From ZC4RG29 sp964521255 (lineage in GTDB: Bacteria > Bacteroidota > Bacteroidia > Cytophagales > Cyclobacteriaceae): a stretch of 64,000 bases of DNA. The notes beneath the pieces are model-generated. The model did not search any database. It had not been told where the DNA came from and saw only the letters and a list, made by a program, of their open reading frames with translations. Shown here piece after piece: positions 43,605-52,522 of this stretch. The translations under genes were made by a program, and so were the position numbers. The stretch covers positions 1-64,000 of the forward strand of contig CAZFRM010000013.1 of NCBI GenBank assembly GCA_964521255.1, given 5' to 3'. Position 1 is the stretch's first letter, and every line of letters begins with the position of its first letter.

Positions 43605-43952
43605 TTAAAATTCTTTTTCTATAATTTCAGTAATAGCTTTTTTCAACGCAGGCAAGTCTTCTTTCGCTGCATCCCATACAATCCTGAAACTAATCGCATG
43701 GTACTCGTGCAAAATAAAATTTCTAAATGCCTTTACCGTATGCCAGGGATATTGATATTTATCCAAAATCTCATGACTTACCAGGCGGATAGCTTCGCCA
43801 ATAATTGCAAACTGGAACAAGGTGGCGCTGATCGTCAAATCGTCTTTTAAAAAAGAATTGCGATCATGGTTTTTAATAAAGTTTTCAATCTTCAGTATCG
43901 CTTCCATTATATGTTCCAGTCTCTCCTGCGAGGTTATACGCTTATCTCTCAT
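43605..43952 (-). CDS. hepT: HepT-like HEPN ribonuclease toxin (DUF86)
   Basis: 115 residues, all helical: RLEHIMEAILKIENFIKNHD, then ATLFQFAIIGEAIRLVSHEI and KAFRNFILHEYHAISFRIVW. The last contains the HepT motif Rx4HxY (Arg77, His82, Tyr84): Arg and His are catalytic in HEPN ribonucleases and the Tyr is the AMPylation target of MntA. All three are intact, so the toxin is expected to be active. It overlaps the partner by 11 bases. Confidence 0.85.
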   Translation of the reverse strand: MRDKRITSQERLEHIMEAILKIENFIKNHDRNSFLKDDLTISATLFQFAIIGEAIRLVSHEILDKYQYPWHTVKAFRNFILHEYHAISFRIVWDAAKEDLPALKKAITEIIEKEF

Positions 43953-44544
43953 ACACCAGCGTCAGATCATTTTTTATCCGTTCCATCATATTTGGTTTCA
44001 CGGCTTCACGCATAACTATATCTATCTTGTTGAAAATTTTCTGTTGCAATTGGTACTGGATCTCCGAAAGATCGAAGAGAGAGAACTTGGTTCTTAAGGG
44101 CACTTCGATCATTAAATCAACATCGCTTTTGAGATCATGTTCGCCTCTCGCATAAGATCCAAAAAGCCATGCACGGGTCACACGGTTATCTTTGGTTAAA
44201 TACTTCCTTATTTCTTTTATTACTTTTTCTTTGCTAACCGGTTTAGTGCGATAGGCAATTTTCTCTTCAGCAGCCTGAAGCGCTTCCAGGGCTGATTTCT
44301 CATCCTCTACTTCGTAAACCAATTTATCAGATAGCCATGCAATTATTAGTTCATTCTTCTTCACCTTAAAATATTTTGCCAGCATCACCACCTGTTCTCG
44401 AGATGCTTTTCGTTGTCCCCTTTCTATTTTACTGAGTATTGCCTGGTCAATATTGAGGTAAGCAGCTACGGTATGTAACGGCAATTTCTTATGCTCACGA
44501 AGCTTTCTTATCTTATCACCGAAGCTGTTCATATTCTTGAACAT
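43942..44544 (-). CDS. mntA: XRE-MntA fusion: HTH antitoxin with nucleotidyltransferase domain
   Basis: 200 residues in two domains. Residues 8-66 are an XRE-type helix-turn-helix (GDKIRKLREHKKLPLHTVAA, YLNIDQAILSKIERGQRKAS). Residues 105-199 are a minimal nucleotidyltransferase with GSYARGEHDLKSDVDLMIE (129-147; Gly-Ser and Asp141/Asp143) and a third acidic residue in NKIDIVM (Asp175). MntA-type antitoxins AMPylate the Tyr in HepT's motif. Start could be Met1 or Met5. Its stop overlaps the hepT start by 11 bases. The HTH fusion suggests that antitoxin and repressor are one protein. Confidence 0.85.
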   Translation of the reverse strand: MFKNMNSFGDKIRKLREHKKLPLHTVAAYLNIDQAILSKIERGQRKASREQVVMLAKYFKVKKNELIIAWLSDKLVYEVEDEKSALEALQAAEEKIAYRTKPVSKEKVIKEIRKYLTKDNRVTRAWLFGSYARGEHDLKSDVDLMIEVPLRTKFSLFDLSEIQYQLQQKIFNKIDIVMREAVKPNMMERIKNDLTLVYER

Positions 44545-44550
44545 TTACAT

Positions 44551-44569
44551 TTTGACAAAATTTGTCAAA
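44551..44569. promoter_or_regulatory. Perfect operator palindrome TTTGACAAA-A-TTTGTCAAA before mntA
   Basis: Nineteen bases: nine-base arms and one central base, perfectly symmetric, ending six bases upstream of the mntA start. It probably binds the XRE domain of the fusion protein. The palindrome also supplies TTGACA-like sequence, so repression by promoter occlusion is expected. Confidence 0.75.
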
Positions 44570-44726
44570 GTTTTGTGGTTATGCAAGATCGGATGCACGC
44601 AGATTTGCACTGAAGATTTATCAGCGACTTTTCTGCGGTATTTCAATCTGCGATGATCTTAACAAGATGATGAGGCAATCAAATCGGGTTGTTAAACCAA
44701 GTGATCAGGAAAGAATTTTTTAAAAA

Positions 44727-46103
44727 CTACCAGCCCCCGCCTAATGCTTTGTATAATCGTACCGTAGAGATCAACTGACTTTGAAGCGCTATTGATTTTT
44801 CAAACTGTGAACTGTACAACTCCCGTTCAGCATCCAACACTTGCAGGAAGGATGTATATCCATTGTCGTATAGGGCCTTTGAAAGCAGGAGTGATCTTTG
44901 TGTTGCCGTCACCTGGGTTTGGCGCGCCAAAAACTCATTTCTGTAAGTACGTATTTCAGCCAGTGAATTTTCTACCTCCGCGAATGCATTCAATACTGTT
45001 AGCTCGTATTGGTATCCAAATTGTTTTGCTTTTGCCCGCTCGCCTTCCACTCTCCGTTTGTTTCTTCCGAAATGGAGAAGCGGACCCGCTAACTGACCGG
45101 TAACTGATCCAATGAATGCATCTGTTCCAAACAAGGTTGAAATATCAGGACTGGCAACACCCAGCAGTCCCGTTAAACTCAGGGATGGAAACCTCAACGC
45201 TACAGCAACACCTACACGCTCAGTTTGAGCAATTAATTGTTGTTCGGCAAAACGAATGTCCGGTCTGCGCTCAAGTAATTCTGAGGGAAGGCCTGTAGGA
45301 ACATCCAGCGGCAATAGTTGCTGATCATTTTGAAGTCCACGTGTTACCGGAGCATACGTTTGTCCCAATAAAATATTGATGGCATTTTCAGTAACAATGA
45401 TGGCTCGTTCAATACTATATAACTGCGCTTCCGATGAAGCCGCAATTTGTTCTGCCTGCAATTTATCCAATTCCGATACCTCACCCTGGTTAAATCGCAA
45501 GGTGATGATGCGCAGGTATTCACGGCGTGTTTCATTTGTTCTTCTTGTGATCTCCATGCGCTCGTCCAATCCCCGTAGTTGAAAATACAGTTCAGCCACC
45601 TGGGCCACTAAGCTGATATAAACTGATTTTTGATCTTCTTCCGAAGCCAGTAATTCCGCATAGGCTGCACGGTTGGCATGACGAAATTTTCCCCATAAAC
45701 CAATCTCCCATGATACCGTGCCCAACATAGCGTAAGACTCAGTTGTAAAACCTACATTCGCTTGTTCAGCAGTACTGCCGACGTCACTGAAACGGGCGCG
45801 TGCCGAATAATCGATGAAGGGCCACTGGTTTGCTTTATTGAAACCTAAAATTGCTTTAGATTCTTCCACGCGGGCGACGGCAGTCTTCAGGTTTAAATTT
45901 GAATCGATGGCAATTTTAATCAGCGCCTGAAGTGCAGTATCCTGGTACACTTCCCACCATTTCATATTCGTCACTGAATCTGTTCTTACGGAAGTTTGCA
46001 CATAGGCTTCCGGTTCTTTCATTTCGGGTCGTGAATATTTAGGTCCTACTGCACACCCGGTCAGTAACCATACGATGGATCCGATGAAAACTATTTTCTT
46101 CAT
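44727..46103 (-). CDS. Outer-membrane efflux channel (TolC/OprM type lipoprotein)
   Basis: 458 residues with lipobox Cys17 (LLTGCAVGPKYSRPEM), the OprM/NodT-type start. Two OEP repeats follow (about 60-250 and 265-455): ARVEESKAILGFNKANQWPF and AQTERVGVAVALRFPSLSLT. Gly/Leu-rich NQWPFIDYSARARFSD and a C-terminal LYSSQFEKSIALQSQLISTV, LYKALGGGW complete it. It forms the trimeric outer-membrane duct of the RND pump. The stop of the RND gene upstream lies two bases away. Confidence 0.9.
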   Translation of the reverse strand: MKKIVFIGSIVWLLTGCAVGPKYSRPEMKEPEAYVQTSVRTDSVTNMKWWEVYQDTALQALIKIAIDSNLNLKTAVARVEESKAILGFNKANQWPFIDYSARARFSDVGSTAEQANVGFTTESYAMLGTVSWEIGLWGKFRHANRAAYAELLASEEDQKSVYISLVAQVAELYFQLRGLDERMEITRRTNETRREYLRIITLRFNQGEVSELDKLQAEQIAASSEAQLYSIERAIIVTENAINILLGQTYAPVTRGLQNDQQLLPLDVPTGLPSELLERRPDIRFAEQQLIAQTERVGVAVALRFPSLSLTGLLGVASPDISTLFGTDAFIGSVTGQLAGPLLHFGRNKRRVEGERAKAKQFGYQYELTVLNAFAEVENSLAEIRTYRNEFLARQTQVTATQRSLLLSKALYDNGYTSFLQVLDAERELYSSQFEKSIALQSQLISTVRLYKALGGGW

Positions 46104-46104
46104 A

Positions 46105-49100
46105 TCAATGGGCAGGTTCAGAAGGTGGTACAGATGAGTCTTTCTTTTTCTTTTTTGCCCCGATGCTTTCGATCAACACAAATAAACCTGGAACGACAAT
46201 AACCCCGATGATCGTGGCAATCAACGTACCCATGAATACTGCCATCCCCATTACCTTACGGGCTTCCGCGCCCGCACCCGAGGCCGTCAACAGAGGAACC
46301 ACACCGAGCATGAAAGCGAACGACGTCATCAGGATCGGGCGCAGACGAAGCTTGGCCGCTTCGAGTGCTGATTCCAGGAGAGGTTTACCTTGTTCATATA
46401 GCATTTTAGCAAACTCAACAATAAGGATGGCGTTCTTTGCTGTTAACCCAATGAGCATCACCAAACCGATCTGGGCAAAAACATTATTTACATAGCTCGT
46501 ACTCCATAATCCTCCTAACCATAATCCTAAAAAGGCTCCGAACACTGCGGCTGGCACACCGAGCAATACACTAAAGGGCAGTTTCCAACTTTCATATTGT
46601 GCGGCAAGAATAAGGAACACGAAGACAAGCGCCATAATAAACATGGTTCCCCCGGTTCCTTCCGCTGCTTTCTCCTGGTAAGACATATTGCTCCATGCTA
46701 TACCAAGCTCTTTTGGCATTGTAGCCGCTACTTCCTCAAGCGCATTCAAAGCATCTGCAGAGCTATAGCCTTCTTTAGGTGCGCCTGAAATTTCCGCAGA
46801 GCGATACATGTTGAACCGGTTGGTGTAGGAGGGACCCGTTATATCTTCTACATGGGCCAGCGTGGTTAACGGAATTATTTCTCCGCTTTTGCTTCGCACA
46901 TAATATTTTCCAATATCAATCGGGTTCAGTCGCTCGGTCCCCTCTGCCTGCACATATACTTTGTATTGTCTCCCGAACCGGTTGAAGTCATTTACATAAG
47001 CGCTTCCCAGGTAAGTGGAAATGGTGGTGGTGATTTCCGACAAATCGATATTGAGTTTTTCCGATTTATCATAATCGACTACAATTTTTTTCTGAGGAAC
47101 ATTAGATCGGTATAAGGTAAAGATGCTTCCGATCTCCGGCCGCTTGCGTGCCTCAGCAATGAAAGCCTGTGCTTGCTCATCCAGAAACTGTGGTGAGTTG
47201 CCGGAACGGTCCTGAAGTTGTAGCGTGAAGCCGGCTGATGTTCCTAATCCCTCAATAGGAGGTGGAGAAAAGGCAATGGCAGTAGCCTCTGAGATAGTAC
47301 TGCGAAATGCAGCGTTGGTTTCCTGAATGAGTTGACTTGCTGTCTTGGTACGTTCATCCCAGGGTTTCAGCGAAATGAAAATAAAGGCGTTGTTAGTGGA
47401 GTACGATTGTGTGAGCAAACTGTAGCCCAATACTACGGTTGAGTATTCAATACCTTCAACATTGCTGAGTATTCCTTCCACTTTCCTGGCAACTTCATCG
47501 GTGCGTGAAAGTGATGCCGCATCGGGTAATTGTACATTGATCAGGTAATAACCTTCGTCTTCTTCAGGAACGAATCCTCCCGGAATCGCTTTACCTAATA
47601 TTCCTGTAACGCCTGCAACAATAGCAATGATCAATACAGACCGGATTGATTTCTTAGCGACGATTCCCGCTACGCCGGTATAACCCAATGTGAACTTGTC
47701 AAATGCCCGGTTGAAGCCGTTGAAAAATCGTTGCAGCCATCCTTTGGATTCTTTCTTTGGCCGTAAGAGGATAGCGCTTAACGCAGGGCTCAATGTCAAT
47801 GCATTAAATGCTGAGAACAATACCGAGATAGCAATTGTGATGGCGAACTGCTGATACAATCTTCCCGTAATTCCACCGGCAAAGGCAACGGGCACAAACA
47901 CAGCAGCAAGGATCAAAGCAATGGCAATTACCGGACCGCCTACTTCCTTCATGGCTTTTTGCGTGGCTTCTTTTGGATTCATACCATGCTCGATGTTGTG
48001 CATCACCGCTTCCACCACAACAATGGCATCATCTACTACCAGACCGATGGCAAGTACCAATCCCAGCAATGATAATACATTAACAGAGAAACCGAGCATT
48101 GGGAAGATAATGAACGTACCGATGAGGGACACAGGAACGGTAAGTAACGGTATGAGTGTAGCCCGCCAATCCTGAAGGAACAGGAACACAACAAGTATCA
48201 CCAGTATAACCGCTTCAAACAACGTGTGAACAATTTCTTCAATACCAACGGAGATGGCCCGCGTTGTGTTGAGTGAAATATCATACTTCAGGTCTGCCGG
48301 AAAATAGTTGACTAATTCTTTCATCGTGCCTTGCACAAGGTCAGCTACTTCCAGTGCATTGGAACCCGGCATTTGATAAACCACGATGGTAGATGCCGGC
48401 TTTTCATTCAGGCGACTGGCAGCATTATAATTATCAAGACCCAGTTCAATACGGGATACATCTTTCAAACGGATGATAGCGCCTCGTTCATCCGACTTCA
48501 CAATGATATTTCCGAATTCCTCTTCCGTTATAAGGCGTTCCTGCAACGTAACATTGTAGGTATACTCAACGCCTTCAGGCGAGGGAGGGGCGCCGAATTT
48601 GCCACCGGGTGAAATGGCGTTTTGCTTGCGCACTGCGTTCACCACATCGTTTACAGTAAGATCCAGTTTGGTCAGTTGGTCGGGCATGAGCCATACACGC
48701 ATGGAGTAATCGGATCCCCCGAAGAGTACAACATCACCGACACCTTTTAAGCGCTTTAACTGATCGACTACATTGATGTTGGCGTAGTTATTTAGAAACG
48801 TTGCATCGTAAGTTGCATTTGGCGAGGAAAGGGAAACCAGCATTAATGGAAATACCAGTGATTTTTTAGTGGTGACACCAAAGCTTTTTACTTCATTAGG
48901 CATTTTGGCATTGGCCTGCGATACGCGGTTTTGCGTAAGCATGTTTGCGTTATCCAGGTTTGTACCTACTTCAAATGATACTTGAAGTGTGAGCGAACCA
49001 TCGGCTGCGTTGATGGATTTCATATAGAGCATTTCCTCAACACCGTTCACTTGCTGTTCAATAGGTGTGGCTACAGCCTGTTCAACGTTCACAGCGTTTG

Positions 49101-49254
49101 CTCCATTAAAGGTGGTAGTCACCTGGATCATGGGTGGCGTAATGTCCGGGTATTTGGAAATGGGAATTCCGCGTAATGTGATGAGACCAATGATGACCAT
49201 AAGAATGGAGATCACCATTGCAACAATTGGTCTTCGGATAAAAAATTCACTCAT
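46105..49254 (-). CDS. RND-family HAE1 multidrug efflux pump, inner-membrane permease
   Basis: 1049 residues, twelve membrane helices with two large periplasmic loops. Signature pieces: FFIRRPIVAMVISILMVIIG at the N terminus, GLVVDDAIVVVEAVMHNIEH with the two proton-relay Asp, GLTAKNAILIVEFAKMLYEQ with the relay Lys, and the final membrane segment before KKKKKD. Closely AcrB/MexB-like in arrangement. It exports hydrophobic or amphiphilic compounds using the proton gradient; the substrate range cannot be read. Middle gene of a complete three-gene tripartite operon. Confidence 0.95.
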   Translation of the reverse strand: MSEFFIRRPIVAMVISILMVIIGLITLRGIPISKYPDITPPMIQVTTTFNGANAVNVEQAVATPIEQQVNGVEEMLYMKSINAADGSLTLQVSFEVGTNLDNANMLTQNRVSQANAKMPNEVKSFGVTTKKSLVFPLMLVSLSSPNATYDATFLNNYANINVVDQLKRLKGVGDVVLFGGSDYSMRVWLMPDQLTKLDLTVNDVVNAVRKQNAISPGGKFGAPPSPEGVEYTYNVTLQERLITEEEFGNIIVKSDERGAIIRLKDVSRIELGLDNYNAASRLNEKPASTIVVYQMPGSNALEVADLVQGTMKELVNYFPADLKYDISLNTTRAISVGIEEIVHTLFEAVILVILVVFLFLQDWRATLIPLLTVPVSLIGTFIIFPMLGFSVNVLSLLGLVLAIGLVVDDAIVVVEAVMHNIEHGMNPKEATQKAMKEVGGPVIAIALILAAVFVPVAFAGGITGRLYQQFAITIAISVLFSAFNALTLSPALSAILLRPKKESKGWLQRFFNGFNRAFDKFTLGYTGVAGIVAKKSIRSVLIIAIVAGVTGILGKAIPGGFVPEEDEGYYLINVQLPDAASLSRTDEVARKVEGILSNVEGIEYSTVVLGYSLLTQSYSTNNAFIFISLKPWDERTKTASQLIQETNAAFRSTISEATAIAFSPPPIEGLGTSAGFTLQLQDRSGNSPQFLDEQAQAFIAEARKRPEIGSIFTLYRSNVPQKKIVVDYDKSEKLNIDLSEITTTISTYLGSAYVNDFNRFGRQYKVYVQAEGTERLNPIDIGKYYVRSKSGEIIPLTTLAHVEDITGPSYTNRFNMYRSAEISGAPKEGYSSADALNALEEVAATMPKELGIAWSNMSYQEKAAEGTGGTMFIMALVFVFLILAAQYESWKLPFSVLLGVPAAVFGAFLGLWLGGLWSTSYVNNVFAQIGLVMLIGLTAKNAILIVEFAKMLYEQGKPLLESALEAAKLRLRPILMTSFAFMLGVVPLLTASGAGAEARKVMGMAVFMGTLIATIIGVIVVPGLFVLIESIGAKKKKKDSSVPPSEPAH

Positions 49255-49284
49255 ACAAGTTGTGGAAGGTTAGGGTTAGATGAT

Positions 49285-50439
49285 TTATTGTTGCTGGGTA
49301 TCTTCTGGCCATTTCATTTCAACAGGTTCTATTTTTGAATTTGGCGTAAGACTCATGGTACCTACCACGGCTACACGGTCACCTGCTTTCAGACCTTTCT
49401 TGATTATCCAGCCATCACCTACTTTCGGACCGGTCTCAACTGCACTTGCCTTTAATGTACTTGAATCGGTTAGCACATATACCTGGGCGAGATTCTGAAG
49501 CTGAAAGACGGAACGTTGAGGAATTAATACTGCCCCGGCATAAGTGCTTAGTAAAACGCGTGTCTTCACAAACATACCGGGTCTTAACAATCCTTTTGGA
49601 TTTGGAAAGCTGGCTTCAATTGTTAACGTACCCGTCCTTGGATCAATTTCACGATCTGCAAAATTAACTTCTCCCATATGCGGATAAATGGAATTGTCAG
49701 CCATAACAAGTTGTACATTCTTTCGACTGGCGGCGATTTCTTCAGTGGTTAGTTGGGCAAGGCGAAGGTATTCGCGTTCACTTATTTGAAAACGTACCCG
49801 CACTCCTCCTATACTCGATATCGTAGCCAATACAGAAGTACCCCCCGCTCTGCTTACATAATCACCAGCACGAACATTCGAAATACCAACAATACCGTCG
49901 AAGGGAGCATACACACGTGTGTACCCTAGTTCTATTCTTGCGTTTTGAAGAGAGGCTTCCGTCGCTTTAACCTGTGCCTGGGCGGCTTCAAACTCTGCCG
50001 TGGCATTGTCAAGATCTTTTTGACTTAGTGCATTCAGCTCGGTCAACGGTTTCACCCGGCTAAGTTCACTTTGAGCGCGAACCTGTTCGGTCTTGGCACG
50101 AGCCAGGTTACTTGCTTCCCTGTCAACCGTGGTCTGGTATTGAATGTCATCTATAGTATAGAGCAGCGCACCTTTCTTAACGGCCGAGCCTTCTTTGAAA
50201 TTTACTGATGTTACCCAGCCTTCCACCCGCGTCCGGATATCTACATCTGACATTCCGTAGACCTGAGCAACGAAATCTTCATAAAGAGGAACATCACTTT
50301 GTACGGCTTTAACAACATTTACTTTAATGGGAGGAGGTGTTGCGGGCCCTTTCTTTTCTCCACAGGAAGTTGCAATTGCGGTTACTAATGGAAGTACCAC
50401 TATTATTTTGAAAAACATAGAATCGGCAGATAGTCTCAT
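49285..50439 (-). CDS. RND efflux periplasmic adaptor lipoprotein
   Basis: 384 residues. Met8 (about 50418) may be the true start, since it begins a lipoprotein signal with Cys19 (IATSCGEKK). The fold order is typical: lipoyl half (EGWVTSVNFKEGSAVKKGAL), alpha-hairpin (about 110-160, RAQSELSRVKPLTELNALSQ), lipoyl half (GYTRVYAPFDGIVGISNVRA), beta-barrel (IDPRTGTLTIEASFPNPKGL) and membrane-proximal domain. It links the permease to the TolC-type channel. First gene of the operon, 30 bases before the permease start. Confidence 0.92.
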   Translation of the reverse strand: MRLSADSMFFKIIVVLPLVTAIATSCGEKKGPATPPPIKVNVVKAVQSDVPLYEDFVAQVYGMSDVDIRTRVEGWVTSVNFKEGSAVKKGALLYTIDDIQYQTTVDREASNLARAKTEQVRAQSELSRVKPLTELNALSQKDLDNATAEFEAAQAQVKATEASLQNARIELGYTRVYAPFDGIVGISNVRAGDYVSRAGGTSVLATISSIGGVRVRFQISEREYLRLAQLTTEEIAASRKNVQLVMADNSIYPHMGEVNFADREIDPRTGTLTIEASFPNPKGLLRPGMFVKTRVLLSTYAGAVLIPQRSVFQLQNLAQVYVLTDSSTLKASAVETGPKVGDGWIIKKGLKAGDRVAVVGTMSLTPNSKIEPVEMKWPEDTQQQ

Positions 50440-50886
50440 AAAGAATTAATATCAGGGTCAATGAAGTAAGGTGGTTAAGATGCATCACACCCCACAGCGT
50501 TGCAAGGTATAATTAAAATTGATTTTGTCCTTTTAAATTCTGGCTGATGTTTATGCCCGAAGCCTTGCACGAGTCAAGTTATTGAAATTCATTGTATAAT
50601 TAAAAATATGTTTAACGCTGCCCTATTGAATTTCGAACTTCGTCTATTCGTTCCGTAAATGGCAGGGTTCAAATGGCACAGCAATGTTTTGTTCGTGGTA
50701 AATGGCCATTGAAACGACTAAGGGTAAAACGTTTGTTTTTTTCATACTATTATTCAGGTGGTATTTTAATGATTCAAAAAATTATTGATGCACATGGTTC
50801 GTGAGCGCAGGGAGATTCTCCGGTTTTAAATTTAGTTTAATTATTTTGAATCAAATCCTAAGAGAAGATTGCTATATTCCGGCATT
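50440..50886. other. 447-bp spacer between the efflux operon and the K+ channel
   Basis: No gene that can be supported. The minus strand contains an ATG frame of about 21 codons (MAIYHEQNIAVPFEPCHLRN then a stop) with an otherwise uncharacterised protein-like look; too short to call. Promoters for the divergent operons are expected here. An in-frame TTG at 50869 is not used as the channel start. Confidence 0.35.
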
Positions 50887-51558
50887 ATGAATGCAGGCAA
50901 TAATCTCTGGAAAAACGACAAGGGCTTTGTCTGGATGTTGGTGATCACCCTGCTATCTTTAATCAGTACACAACTTACTGCAGGAATCATTTGGGAAAGC
51001 AAGTTTATGGTAAGAGCTGGCTTTTTTTTATTTACCGTCATTGCCATAGAATCCTCATCACTAACGCGAACAGGAAAATCAATCGGTTATACCATTGCCT
51101 CTGCGTTATTACTATTGGCTGTTGTAATGATTGCTTACGAAACACAACTTTTGATCTTAATTTATACGACGCTGGCCACAAGCTATATGATATACATCAT
51201 CGTGTTAGTTGTAAACCAGATTTTTGCCGGTGGAACCATTACGGCTTATAAAATTGGCGGTGGTATAGCAACCTATATTTTACTGGGCCTGATATGGGCT
51301 TCTCTTTACCTTGCTATTTATATTATCCATCCAAATTCTTTTCAGTACGGCGGAGAATTAATTAAAAATGATGAGGCCATAAAACAACTATCTTATTTCA
51401 GTATTGTCACATTAACGACTATTGGTTATGGCGATATTACTGCGATAAGCTCAGTCGCACGCATGTTGGTAATGATGGAAGGTCTTTTGGGTCAGCTATT
51501 CCCAGCCATCTTTATCGCTAAACTGGTAAGCCTTCAAATTGAGGGATACAGGAAATAA
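50887..51558 (+). CDS. Two-pore-segment K+ channel protein
   Basis: 223 residues from the ATG at 50887. Five to six hydrophobic segments precede a pore loop with the K+ filter TLTTIGYGD and a following helix (SVARMLVMMEGLLGQLFPAI) ending EGYRK. This is the Ion_trans_2 type of channel that passes K+ down its gradient. No C-terminal RCK domain exists, so gating would need other means. The N-terminal part has more membrane helices than the simplest KcsA-type channel. Single gene. Confidence 0.82.
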   Translation: MNAGNNLWKNDKGFVWMLVITLLSLISTQLTAGIIWESKFMVRAGFFLFTVIAIESSSLTRTGKSIGYTIASALLLLAVVMIAYETQLLILIYTTLATSYMIYIIVLVVNQIFAGGTITAYKIGGGIATYILLGLIWASLYLAIYIIHPNSFQYGGELIKNDEAIKQLSYFSIVTLTTIGYGDITAISSVARMLVMMEGLLGQLFPAIFIAKLVSLQIEGYRK

Positions 51559-51813
51559 TATATTCAACCCCAGAGAAATTTTTTGTTTTTCGTCTACTGT
51601 TAATACATTGCGTCGTTTTTAAACTTAAAAAAAGAAGGAACAATTAATCCATCTTGGAAATTCGTTTATATTCGTGTTAAGTTAACCGCGAAAGTGGACG
51701 ATTTCGTTTAATGGAAAACACTCTTTAACTGCCAGATTTGGAATCACTTTCTTACGACTAACGAAAATCAAATTAACGATTATCAACACTTGCTGAAACA
51801 AAACATCAAACAC

Positions 51814-52293
51814 ATGAAATCTATTTTAGCCATTATTATTTTCTGCTTGCCTCTTGTAGTATCTGCACAATCAGGAGCATCTAAGTCAAACACATCCGGA
51901 AGTTGCTTTAAAGAGTGGTATAGCTTATTTAAAGAGCGCGGAGCAAAATCCATTGAAGACGGCACGCACGAAGTTATTATCACCCTGCGCAATGGCGATT
52001 ACGCAGAGTGCTTTATGGGCAAAATCGATGTGGCCGGTGGAAAATTAACAAGCAAACTTTTTATCCAAAAGATGGATGGATCATATGAAGAGTTTGATAA
52101 AAAAGTTAGTGATGCCTATCAAAATACGGAAGGTATCTTGAAAGAAGAGATGCGAACCGTGAGCAATGGAATGAGCGCCCCGGTAGTATTAACCGATGGG
52201 GAGAGTATCCGGTTGTTTTTTTATAAGTCTTTAGGCGACAAACCTAAAGCGAATAAAAAAGCACCAGCACCTTCTGCATTGGTTAAGAATTAA
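51814..52293 (+). CDS. Secreted protein of unknown function, Lys/Pro-rich tail
   Basis: 159 residues from the ATG at 51814; an in-frame TTG at 51790 would add eight residues before the signal. Signal peptide ends at VSAQ, then a Ser-rich linker with one Cys (SGSCFKEW). The domain contains FKERGAKSIEDGTHEVIITL, RNGDYAECFMGKIDVAGGKL and an acidic DGESIRLFFYKSLGDK end, then KPKANKKAPAPSALVKN. No family recognised. A strong terminator follows. Confidence 0.6.
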   Translation: MKSILAIIIFCLPLVVSAQSGASKSNTSGSCFKEWYSLFKERGAKSIEDGTHEVIITLRNGDYAECFMGKIDVAGGKLTSKLFIQKMDGSYEEFDKKVSDAYQNTEGILKEEMRTVSNGMSAPVVLTDGESIRLFFYKSLGDKPKANKKAPAPSALVKN

Positions 52294-52312
52294 TCAATTT
52301 GTTAACGTAGTA

Positions 52313-52337
52313 AAAAGCCCCATTGATTGGGGCTTTT
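52313..52337 (+). terminator. Rho-independent terminator
   Basis: AAAAGCCCCA (52313-52322) pairs with TGGGGCTTTT (52328-52337) around a five-base loop and is followed by ATATTT. It ends the gene stopping at 52293. Confidence 0.88.
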
Positions 52338-52522
52338 ATATTTCTGCTTAATGACTCGTAAGTATCGTTCAATTGGATTTAATTATAAGGAAGAGCATGA
52401 GTCATGTAGTCTGTTCATTGCCACCTTTAAAATATCAGACGGATCAATCACTAAACTGGTCCAGAATATATAAAATAGTAATTGTTATTTAAACGTGAAT
52501 TACATCTTACTATCATAAGACC

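Noticed and set aside
41652..44569. Toxin-antitoxin island as a mobile element
   Set aside because: No integrase, transposase or att site was found; the direct repeat suggests past rearrangement but does not prove mobility.
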